In this document: one piece after another, positions 57,775 through 64,000 of the stretch
Layout of the letters: the number at the start of each line of letters is the position of its first letter
Position numbering within the stretch: position 1 is the stretch's first letter
DNA from: Lachnospiraceae bacterium UBA4338
Lineage (GTDB): Bacteria; Bacillota; Clostridia; Lachnospirales; Lachnospiraceae
Assembly: GCA_002393735.1 (NCBI GenBank)
Contig: DGTK01000008.1
Span: 14,861-78,860 of the forward strand
Reading direction: 5' to 3'
Length of the DNA stretch: 64,000 bases
The notes under the pieces: generated by a model
Seen by the model: the letters and a program-made list of their open reading frames with translations, nothing else
What the model was told of the DNA's origin: nothing
The model's database searches: none
Translations under genes and position numbers: made by a program

Positions 57775-59007
57775 TTATACACATTTATCAGCTATGGAAG
57801 GAAATATTTGGAGACTTCTACCCAAAATCCCGTTCATATATGCAATGAGCGTTCCATAGTTTGTAAATGCCACTCCCTCATCCTCTGCGCATTTAAGTCT
57901 GTACATCATCTCCCTTTCAGGAAGCATGCAGCCGCCGCAGTGTACTATCAGCGCATATTTACTCAAATCTTCCGGATATTCGCCGCCCTGGGTGAACTCG
58001 AAATTTATCTTTTTTTTGGTAAAGTTTTCTATCCAGCCCGGCAATTTGACAGTTCCTATATCCTTACACTGTCTGTGATGTGTACAGCCTTCCGAAATAA
58101 GTACTGTATCTCCATCCTTTAAATCCTTTACGGATGCAGCACCCTTAACTGCAGTCTCTAAGATGCCCTTGTAATTAGCCATAAGAATCGAGAAGGATGT
58201 CAGCATAATGTCTTCAGGCACCATATTCTTAACTTTGCCGAAATCCTGGCTGTCAGTTACCACAAGTTTAGGTGGATTATTGAAACTCTCTAAAACCTTA
58301 GGTAGTTCATCAGTCTGAGTCACTACACACATGGCATGTTCATCAAGTATGTCCCTTATGGTCTGAACCTGAGGCAGTATCATTCTGCCCTTCGGCGCCG
58401 ACTCATCTATAGGACAGACAAGAACTGCCATGTCGCTTTTCTTTAACTTATCACCTACTATTCTTTTACCTGAGTCCACTTTAGCCTTGGAGGCGATGAG
58501 ATTTCTTAATTCATCGATATTTTCTCCCTTAAGGGAACTTACCTTAATAACATTGTCTCCCGGAACTATACCTTCGCCTTCCCTGAAACCTATAGCATCA
58601 CCATTTGTTAAATCAGTTTTATTAAGGGCTATTATATAAGGAATATTTTTAGCTTTGATCCGTCCCAGAATCGCATAATCCTCATCACTCATACCCTTTG
58701 ATGCATCAACAACCAGAACCGCAATATCTGTTTTATTAAGAGCCTGGTATGCCTTCTTAACTCTTAATGCCCCAAGTTCTCCCTCATCATCAAGTCCCGG
58801 GGTATCAATAATAACCACAGGTCCAAGAGGCAGAAGTTCCATTGCCTTTGTTACCGGATCCGTTGTTGTTCCCTTCACATCAGAAACGATAGCGAGGTTC
58901 TGATTGGTCACCTTATTCACAAGGCTTGATTTGCCCGCATTACGAAGACCGTAAAATCCTATATGTATTCTGTTTGCAGATGGTGTCTGATTAAGTTCTG
59001 CTGCCAT
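57775..59007 (-). CDS. hydF: [FeFe] hydrogenase H-cluster maturation GTPase HydF
   Basis: Scaffold GTPase of 410 residues that assembles the diiron subcluster before transfer to the hydrogenase. The GTPase domain (about 12-175) has GLRNAGKS (20-27), DTPGLD and NKTD; the C-terminal domain has CTHH (near 302) and HCGGC (356-360), the [4Fe-4S] ligands. hydE, hydG and hydrogenase genes are not in the window. A promoter candidate lies about 160 bases upstream and AAGGAG is well placed. Confidence 0.95.
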   Translation of the reverse strand: MAAELNQTPSANRIHIGFYGLRNAGKSSLVNKVTNQNLAIVSDVKGTTTDPVTKAMELLPLGPVVIIDTPGLDDEGELGALRVKKAYQALNKTDIAVLVVDASKGMSDEDYAILGRIKAKNIPYIIALNKTDLTNGDAIGFREGEGIVPGDNVIKVSSLKGENIDELRNLIASKAKVDSGKRIVGDKLKKSDMAVLVCPIDESAPKGRMILPQVQTIRDILDEHAMCVVTQTDELPKVLESFNNPPKLVVTDSQDFGKVKNMVPEDIMLTSFSILMANYKGILETAVKGAASVKDLKDGDTVLISEGCTHHRQCKDIGTVKLPGWIENFTKKKINFEFTQGGEYPEDLSKYALIVHCGGCMLPEREMMYRLKCAEDEGVAFTNYGTLIAYMNGILGRSLQIFPSIADKCV

Positions 59008-59166
59008 ATTTGTTCTCCTTAAATACTACTGAATATATACCACCTCAGTCTTCTGAAGCGTCAAGGTGCCTGGTCTAAATAATTGATTTAATCCTGTCCT
59101 TATAAGGCTCAATTCGTTTTTTATTCCTTTTTAATCTTAACACCCCATTTTTTATGATACAATACA

Positions 59167-59195
59167 ATTATAGTTTTGGCTGAGTTTTTTGACTA
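59167..59195 (-). promoter_or_regulatory. Candidate hydF promoter
   Basis: On the minus strand TAGTCA (59190-59195), 17-base spacer, TATAAT (59167-59172). A second candidate (TTGACG...TATATT with 19 bases) is nearer to the gene, around 59040-59070. Confidence 0.45.
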
Positions 59196-59266
59196 AAACA
59201 TATTTCGCTGTCTGACCAGGAAACAGTTTGTATATTAAATTATGTCCTTGATTAACAATATATTTC

Positions 59267-59902
59267 TTACTGTATCAAATCCTCTATTTCACAATGCAAC
59301 GCTCTGGATAGATTTAGCACAGTTCCCACCGAAGCCTTATTTAAACTTTTCTTACCCTGCTCATATTGTTCAATCATACGAACCGATACACCTGACTTAT
59401 CAGCAAGTGCTTTCTGTGTAAGTCCTGCATAAGCGCGAAGTCTGGCCAGGGCAGACTCTTCTGCCTCATCCTGCATCTTTAGTTCCAATACAGCAACGAA
59501 CTTCTTTATATCTGCTTCATGATACGGATTATACATTTCAACAATCTCATTAATTGAAACTTTTTCATTAATGGCTTCAAACGGAATATTCTTATCCCAC
59601 TGAAAATAGCCAAGTGCCCAGCCACACCAGTATTCGGGGCTTTTATCCGGTCTGAATTCCGGTTTTACCCTGCAATACTCTCCCGTGGTTCTGTAAATTA
59701 CCTCATAAGCCAGTTCTACCCCTGACATTCCGACAGTAAACCTGGGTTCACCCAAGCCAAAGCACTTAGCCACGCCCGAATTTATAAACATCTTATAGAA
59801 TTTCTCAATATCCATCTTCAAGTCATAAACTGCAAACTGGAGCATATTTCCAAGAGTGGTTCTTGCATGGCTTAAATACATTTCATCATAAGCGTGCATC
59901 AT
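59267..59902 (-). CDS. Predicted antitoxin: HTH (Xre-type) protein with N-terminal partner domain
   Basis: A 211-residue protein whose C-terminal part (about 152-208) is an Xre-type helix-turn-helix (LTQKALADKSGVSVRMIEQYEQGKK). The N-terminal 145 residues (MLQFAVYDLKMDIEKFYKMF..., GVAKCFGLGEPRF) form a separate domain that probably binds the toxin; no named family is claimed. The start overlaps the toxin stop by 17 bases. Likely represses the shared promoter. Confidence 0.72.
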   Translation of the reverse strand: MMHAYDEMYLSHARTTLGNMLQFAVYDLKMDIEKFYKMFINSGVAKCFGLGEPRFTVGMSGVELAYEVIYRTTGEYCRVKPEFRPDKSPEYWCGWALGYFQWDKNIPFEAINEKVSINEIVEMYNPYHEADIKKFVAVLELKMQDEAEESALARLRAYAGLTQKALADKSGVSVRMIEQYEQGKKSLNKASVGTVLNLSRALHCEIEDLIQ

Positions 59903-60548
59903 CCTTCTTTATCTCCTCATCAAGAATTTTCGTTATATATAAGTCACCTTTTTGATATTCTTCCAGACTGATTGCCTTATAATCTGCCCTCGCCTGATAA
60001 TCTCTTCTTTCCTTCTTTGGAAGCCATATCTCTTTCCTGGTTTCGTTTGCCTCAACCCACTTAATCATCTCAAATGTTATTTTACTTTTTAATACAATCT
60101 GTTCTCCAAGTTCACCAAGCTTCATAGCACGTGATAACTGACCATATGATATTGCGCCGTTGATAAAATCCTGTGCAAATGAAAAATAACTGTCATCCGC
60201 CCTGTATCCTTTGATTATGTCATACTTATCATAAGGCACCACGAATTCCTTTATAATATAGTTCTTTGCTTCCCTTGCCAGCATTGTTTCTGTATCAAAA
60301 GTACGATTTTCCAGCAAAATCGCCAGCCATGTAAGAATCGTATACTGATTCAAATCAAGCATTTTAAGATCCCTGGTATCAATAATATAATGATTAACAT
60401 ATCCATGATGGTCCCTGGATACACTCCACTCAGCAGCCATATCTGGCTCTTTGGTACAGTAAAACCCATAGCCGTAATCATTATATTCTTTCCCTCCGTG
60501 ATATTTCGGATGCTCTATTATATATTCAGAACCATGATATAAATCCAT
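59886..60548 (-). CDS. Predicted toxin: DUF3990 ADP-ribosyltransferase-like protein
   Basis: A 220-residue protein resembling DUF3990, a family of the ADP-ribosyltransferase fold. Visible motifs are LYHGS (3-7), NDYGYGFYCTKEPDMAAEW (23-41), GYRADDSYF (114-122) and LGEQIVLKS (147-155), which would supply the H-Y-E/Q-type site. NAD-dependent modification of a target is the inferred role. GGAGGG precedes the ATG; the gene shares a promoter and two operators with the downstream HTH gene. Function rests on motifs and gene pairing. Confidence 0.72.
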   Translation of the reverse strand: MDLYHGSEYIIEHPKYHGGKEYNDYGYGFYCTKEPDMAAEWSVSRDHHGYVNHYIIDTRDLKMLDLNQYTILTWLAILLENRTFDTETMLAREAKNYIIKEFVVPYDKYDIIKGYRADDSYFSFAQDFINGAISYGQLSRAMKLGELGEQIVLKSKITFEMIKWVEANETRKEIWLPKKERRDYQARADYKAISLEEYQKGDLYITKILDEEIKKDDARL

Positions 60549-60561
60549 TTATACCCTCCAT

Positions 60562-60605
60562 TACTACATCTGTAGGTGTAGTATTATTGTACACCTGTAG
60601 GTGTA
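60562..60605 (-). promoter_or_regulatory. Paired operators of the toxin/antitoxin promoter
   Basis: Two inverted repeats of the same type: TACTACA.CT-GT-AG.TGTAGTA (60562-60583, one mismatch) and TACACCT-GT-AGGTGTA (60590-60605, perfect arms). Their centres are 25 bases apart, and they flank the -10 element. They most likely bind the HTH protein. Confidence 0.75.
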
Positions 60606-60614
60606 GTAATGCAA
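60586..60614 (-). promoter_or_regulatory. Toxin/antitoxin promoter
   Basis: On the minus strand TTGCAT (60609-60614), 17-base spacer, TACAAT (60586-60591). One operator fills the spacer, the other covers the start region. Confidence 0.75.
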
Positions 60615-60623
60615 ATATTAAAT

Positions 60624-60662
60624 TAAAAAAAAAGAACTTCAGTCCTAATTGGGCTGAAGCTC
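60624..60662 (-). terminator. Terminator after the PAF-acetylhydrolase-like gene
   Basis: On the minus strand GAGCTTCAG/CTGAAGTTC (9 pairs with one G-T) around an 11-base loop, followed by nine T. Confidence 0.88.
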
Positions 60663-60691
60663 TTTATTATAATTCCCCTCTTTACGCCGGT

Positions 60692-61834
60692 TTACGGCTG
60701 ATATTCCTTAAAAGAAACAAATTCATTGCTTTCAAAAATCGGTTTGTCTTTTACCTTCTTAAGATATGTATCAAAGAATTCCAGGTGAATACCACACATC
60801 GTATTGTGAGTAATATCAGGATCTGATTTTCCCACCTGGGATTTAAACGGTATTGCATACTTCATATCAGAAAAGCCCAAATGCTCCATATCCTTAAGCA
60901 CTGCATGATATGCTACATTTTTATTCTTAACAAATGCAACGGTAACACCTTTTTTATTCTTTTCACAATTCATCTGAAGAAACGGCGTTGTAATAGCCTT
61001 TCCGTCATGGTTTCCGAACAATCCACCATCCATATTAATTCCGCAGGTAAAGGTTTCCGGTTCGTCTTCACAAAGAGCATAGGCAGTTGCGCCTCCAAAA
61101 GAATGTCCGCTAACACCTACTCCGTTTTCAAAGTCAATAATGCCTGAATAATGTTCCTTAAGATATGTTAATGCCGCTTTCGTATCCAGTTCCCATTCCT
61201 TAATCCGCTCCATCAAAAATCTGTTGTATTTTTTTTGAATTGCATCAAATCTTTCCCAAAGTTCTTCGTTGGTTCCCCTTGCTTTTGAAAGTTTCAATAA
61301 AGCAATAGTGCCCGGAATCAACGGTGAATATGCTTTTGAATTAATTCCCTTCGCCAGTTTATATACTGTTCCATCATCTAACTCAGTAATCATTCCTTCA
61401 TACGGATGTCCTAAGGATGCCACAATATAGCCATGAGATGCAAGTTCAATATAAAGAAATGTATGAGCTTCAATAAACGAGCCTAATCCATGATTAAACA
61501 GAATAAGCGGAAAACGTTCACCCTCTATAAAAGGGGCATTCTCATAACATTCCATGCGATTCGTTCCGTCACTTTCCACCTTCTCATATTTAAGAGGAAC
61601 AAATAAATTTTTCCTGATTGCGTCAATGGTTGCCCTACTCATATAACGCGCTTTAGGAAGTTCTTTCACAGTCTCCTTCATAGCCGGATAGAAGACTTTT
61701 ACCGGTACGGACCTCTGACTTCCAATAGCATTATACATTGTCTCTTCACGATCGTTTTTTATCGTAAAAGAAAAAACTCCGACAGCATATTCTCCTGTGG
61801 GAACAGGTTTTTTAACGGGTTCTTTTTTACTCAT
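60692..61834 (-). CDS. Alpha/beta hydrolase, PAF-acetylhydrolase-II-like
   Basis: A 380-residue predicted lipase/esterase resembling plasma/type II platelet-activating-factor acetylhydrolases. The oxyanion region FNHGLGSF (113-120), nucleophile Ser245 in GHSFGG, Asp near 270 (NMDGG) and a late His (MEHLGFSD or THNTMCGIH) fit the class. No signal peptide is seen, so it is cytoplasmic. The start overlaps the TetR gene by 8 bases. Confidence 0.82.
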   Translation of the reverse strand: MSKKEPVKKPVPTGEYAVGVFSFTIKNDREETMYNAIGSQRSVPVKVFYPAMKETVKELPKARYMSRATIDAIRKNLFVPLKYEKVESDGTNRMECYENAPFIEGERFPLILFNHGLGSFIEAHTFLYIELASHGYIVASLGHPYEGMITELDDGTVYKLAKGINSKAYSPLIPGTIALLKLSKARGTNEELWERFDAIQKKYNRFLMERIKEWELDTKAALTYLKEHYSGIIDFENGVGVSGHSFGGATAYALCEDEPETFTCGINMDGGLFGNHDGKAITTPFLQMNCEKNKKGVTVAFVKNKNVAYHAVLKDMEHLGFSDMKYAIPFKSQVGKSDPDITHNTMCGIHLEFFDTYLKKVKDKPIFESNEFVSFKEYQP

Positions 61835-62495
61835 TGATTTTTCCTCCTAACAATAAAATGATGGATTTGGCAAGTGTATGAAAAAGCGGGCGCGGTTCCA
61901 CTTTTACACCGGGGACTCCGCTTCCGTAACAGGCACTTAAAATACAAAGTTTCTCAATTCCGGTAAACGAGGAAGACATAAAAAGCTTCATTTCTTCCGG
62001 ACTGCATTGCATCCGGTAGCCCAGTTTTCCGGCCCCTTCCACCAGTTTCGGCAGAAGATAAGTACCGATATTTTCCATATTCCCCTGCCCCTCCGTCTCC
62101 GACATGATTTTTTTCATACGATCGGGATTGTTGATTGCCATAACTCCGAAATCAAAATTGATTTTCTGAATATCCATCAGATGTTCTTCCATGACATCCG
62201 CCATGATATCACAAACACGAAATATGATTTCTTCTAAAGACAAATCCTCTTCTTTTGCCAGTCCGGCCAACAGGTTATAGGTACCGTAATCCACCCGGAT
62301 TTTTTTAAGCATATCCACAAGGATTTCATCCAGCCCGTCATAGTAACGGTAAATGGCTCCCATAGACATTCCGGTCTCGGCAATCACATCCGAGATGGTT
62401 ACCGTATCGACCGGTTTTCTTAAACAGACACTGTAAGCTGCATCCACAATCATCTGTTTCTTCTTTTCTACATATTCCTGACTTACTTTAGGCAT
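61827..62495 (-). CDS. TetR/AcrR-family regulator
   Basis: A 222-residue repressor with the HTH VTISDVIAETGMSMGAIYRYY (about 31-51) and a ligand-binding helical domain after it. The start is ATG at 62493-62495 after AAAGGTG. It is in one transcript with the PAF-acetylhydrolase-like gene and probably represses its own promoter through the two operators at 62531-62565. The inducer is unknown; a lipid or ester-type compound is a reasonable guess. Confidence 0.9.
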   Translation of the reverse strand: MPKVSQEYVEKKKQMIVDAAYSVCLRKPVDTVTISDVIAETGMSMGAIYRYYDGLDEILVDMLKKIRVDYGTYNLLAGLAKEEDLSLEEIIFRVCDIMADVMEEHLMDIQKINFDFGVMAINNPDRMKKIMSETEGQGNMENIGTYLLPKLVEGAGKLGYRMQCSPEEMKLFMSSSFTGIEKLCILSACYGSGVPGVKVEPRPLFHTLAKSIILLLGGKINE

Positions 62496-62530
62496 CTTTT
62501 CCACACCTTTCTCTTTTTAAAAACAAAAAA

Positions 62531-62565
62531 ATGAAACAAGTTTCATTAAGTGAAATTTGTTTCAT
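62531..62565 (-). promoter_or_regulatory. Two tandem palindromic operators
   Basis: ATGAAAC-AA-GTTTCAT (62531-62546, perfect) and GTGAAATTTGTTTCAT (62550-62565, nearly perfect). Centres are 19 bases apart. They cover the transcript start and abut the -10 of the tetR promoter. Confidence 0.8.
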
Positions 62566-62592
62566 TTTAATTGCTTTTATTCTTTTTGTCAA
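62564..62592 (-). promoter_or_regulatory. tetR-hydrolase promoter
   Basis: On the minus strand perfect TTGACA (62587-62592), 17-base spacer, TAAAAT (62564-62569). Confidence 0.85.
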
Positions 62593-62596
62593 TACA

Positions 62597-63589
62597 TCAC
62601 ATGTATTTTCTTATAAATTTTTCGATATACTCAAACGGGATCACATCAAGGTTATCATACAGATCCGTATGCACTGCATCCGGAATAATCATAAGTTCCT
62701 TATTATCCGTATACTTGCTGTCCTTTATCATATTTGCATAGGCATCCTTCGAAAAATAGCAGGAATGAGCCTTCTCTCCATGAATGATAAGCACAGCGTT
62801 TCTTATCTCATTTGTATATTGAAGGATTGGCTGGTTCATAAAAGACTCGCATCCTGTCACATTCCATCCATCATTGGAGTTAAGGGATCTTTCATGATAT
62901 GCCCTGCCTTTATAATATTCACTGTAATCTTTCACAAAGAACGGTGCATCCTCCGGAACCGGAAGCGGGAGGCATCCTCCTCCACGCTTACAGGAGCCGC
63001 TCTTTAAATCTTCCAGACGCTGCAGAGCCATTGCTTTTCTCTTCTCATAGCGTGCTTCTTCCGAATCTTCTGAATCAAAATACCCATTGGCGTTTACTCT
63101 GGTCATATCGTACATGGTAGATGCTACCGTAACTTTAATACGCGGATCTAATGCTGCTGTGTTAAGAGCCATTCCTCCCCAGCCACAGATTCCTATGATA
63201 CTGATTCGATCCGGATCCACTTTTTCATTCAGACTTAAGAAATCAACAGCCGCCATAAAATCTTCGGTATTGATATCAGGGGATGCCATATATCTCGGCT
63301 CGCCACCACTTTCTCCTGTAAAAGACGGATCAAATGCGATTGTTAAAAATCCTCTCTCAGCCATGGTCTGTGCATAAAGCCCGGAGCACTGCTCCTTAAC
63401 GGCTCCAAAAGGACCGCTGACTGCTATCGCAGGCAGTTTTCCGGCCGCATCCTTCGGTACATACATATCTGCTGCTATCGTGATTCCATATCTGTTTATA
63501 AATGTTACCTTGCTGTGATTTACCTTATCACTTTGTGGAAAGGTCTTATCCCACTCGCTTACAAGTTTCAGTTCTTCTTTTTTCATCAT
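62597..63589 (-). CDS. Alpha/beta hydrolase with a cysteine nucleophile
   Basis: A 330-residue protein of the alpha/beta hydrolase fold (YcjY-like). The nucleophile elbow reads GICGWGG with Cys135 where serine is usual, as in dienelactone-hydrolase-like branches. A late Asp and His (VLIIHGEKAHS; PDAVHTDLYD) complete a probable triad. No signal peptide. The start at 63587-63589 follows GGGGAGG; a second ATG follows directly. A TATAAT at 63653-63658 overlaps the divergent LysR -35. Substrate unknown. Confidence 0.8.
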   Translation of the reverse strand: MMKKEELKLVSEWDKTFPQSDKVNHSKVTFINRYGITIAADMYVPKDAAGKLPAIAVSGPFGAVKEQCSGLYAQTMAERGFLTIAFDPSFTGESGGEPRYMASPDINTEDFMAAVDFLSLNEKVDPDRISIIGICGWGGMALNTAALDPRIKVTVASTMYDMTRVNANGYFDSEDSEEARYEKRKAMALQRLEDLKSGSCKRGGGCLPLPVPEDAPFFVKDYSEYYKGRAYHERSLNSNDGWNVTGCESFMNQPILQYTNEIRNAVLIIHGEKAHSCYFSKDAYANMIKDSKYTDNKELMIIPDAVHTDLYDNLDVIPFEYIEKFIRKYM

Positions 63590-63663
63590 AATTAAAATCC
63601 TCCCCATTAGCAATTCTCCGGGTAATTAAAATGTATTTATCTCTTTGAGATTATTATAGTGGA

Positions 63664-63692
63664 TTGACATGAATTGCGCTAATGAATAAAAT
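63664..63692 (+). promoter_or_regulatory. lysR promoter
   Basis: Perfect TTGACA (63664-63669), 17-base spacer, TAAAAT (63687-63692). A perfect 12-bp palindrome ATATCATGATAT (63695-63706) lies at the transcript start and is a candidate LysR-type operator. Confidence 0.75.
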
Positions 63693-63739
63693 GAATATCA
63701 TGATATGCCAAAATGGAATATCAAAGAAAGGAGCATCCT

Positions 63740-63994
63740 ATGGAAATAAAGAACCTTCGCTACTTTCTTGCAGTTGCAAGAGAAGAGAACATGTCGCACG
63801 CAGCAGAGATACTGCATGTCACACAACCAACTCTGTCAAAAGCCTTAAAAGCACTGGAAGATGAACTGGGCAAAAAGCTTTTTACACGCCACAGTTTTTC
63901 CATCAAACTTACTGATGAGGGAATGCTGCTTCGTAATCGTGCAGAAGATCTGGTTGCAATGGCCGACAAGATAGAGGTAAGTTCTCAATCATAA
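63740..63994 (+). pseudogene. LysR-family regulator, only the DNA-binding domain
   Basis: The 84-residue frame contains the complete LysR winged HTH (MEIKNLRYFLAVAREENMS..., LSKALKALEDELGKKLFTRH) but stops with TAA at 63992-63994, where other LysR proteins continue for 200 residues with the effector domain. It may be a true truncation, a frameshift or a stop mutation; the window ends 6 bases later. SD AAAGGAG is well placed. Divergent from the cysteine hydrolase gene. Confidence 0.75.
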
Positions 63995-64000
63995 GTACCT

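Noticed and set aside
1..64000. tRNA, rRNA, prophage or insertion-sequence genes
   Set aside because: No cloverleaf with a GGTTCRANNCC arm, no rRNA core sequence, and no transposase, integrase or phage structural gene was seen on reading; a tRNAscan or Rfam search would settle the RNA point.

Overview
The window looks like a chromosomal segment of a Gram-positive anaerobe of the Clostridia, most likely the family Lachnospiraceae. The inference rests on AT-rich DNA with AGGAGG-type ribosome binding sites, split transketolase genes, an [FeFe]-hydrogenase maturase (HydF), a two-cluster clostridial ferredoxin, DUF1858, DUF951 and DUF6472 small proteins, a serpin lipoprotein and an F-type ATP synthase whose c subunit carries the sodium-binding motif. 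No rRNA, tRNA, CRISPR array, prophage or intact insertion sequence was seen. Nearly all genes lie on the minus strand; the exceptions are thiT, a DUF402 gene, a MecA-like gene, a ferredoxin and a LysR fragment.

Layout. 1-6.6 kb: degV, a TPP-riboswitch-controlled thiT, a serpin lipoprotein, a 0.7 kb hairpin-rich gap and an aconitase-family hydratase. 6.6-16.7 kb: glgP with a histone-H1-like tail, an IleS2-type ileS, pncB and a large membrane-anchored protein. 16.8-24.1 kb: a complete F1Fo ATP synthase operon with two small accessory membrane proteins at its head. 24.2-28.4 kb: a surface protein behind a roughly 530-nt leader with two promoters and two intrinsic terminators, then an AAA-ATPase/PD-(D/E)XK protein. 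28.5-34.1 kb: DUF402, a SleB-type hydrolase, dCMP deaminase, rpiB, sua5 and a GH18 protein. 34.8-42.5 kb: MecA-like adaptor, DUF1858, ferredoxin, gdpP-rplI-dnaB, rpsF-ssb-rpsR, DUF951 and a sirtuin. 42.5-48.7 kb: a tight mixed operon (thioesterase, RsmF-type methyltransferase, argC, plsC, DUF6472, GGDEF protein, YtqA-type radical SAM). 48.7-59 kb: an unlinked MsmX-type sugar-importer ATPase, YesL, an HD-GYP protein, GNAT, DUF1002, metG, split transketolase and hydF. 59.2-64 kb: an accessory tail with a predicted ADP-ribosyltransferase-type toxin/HTH antitoxin pair and a TetR/LysR-flanked pair of alpha/beta hydrolases.

How the genes fit together. Most of the window is housekeeping: energy (Na+-coupled ATP synthase, ferredoxin, hydrogenase maturation), glycogen and pentose-phosphate carbon flow (glgP, rpiB, tkt), NAD and thiamine supply (pncB, thiT), translation (ileS, metG, S6/S18/L9, Sua5, RsmF-type) and nucleotide second messengers (GdpP for c-di-AMP; GGDEF and HD-GYP for c-di-GMP). 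The least explained signals are a 93-bp imperfect palindromic repeat present twice in opposite orientation, the attenuator-like surface-protein leader with a short tandem repeat, the hairpin cluster downstream of the aconitase-family gene, and the toxin/antitoxin pair whose promoter holds two matched operators.
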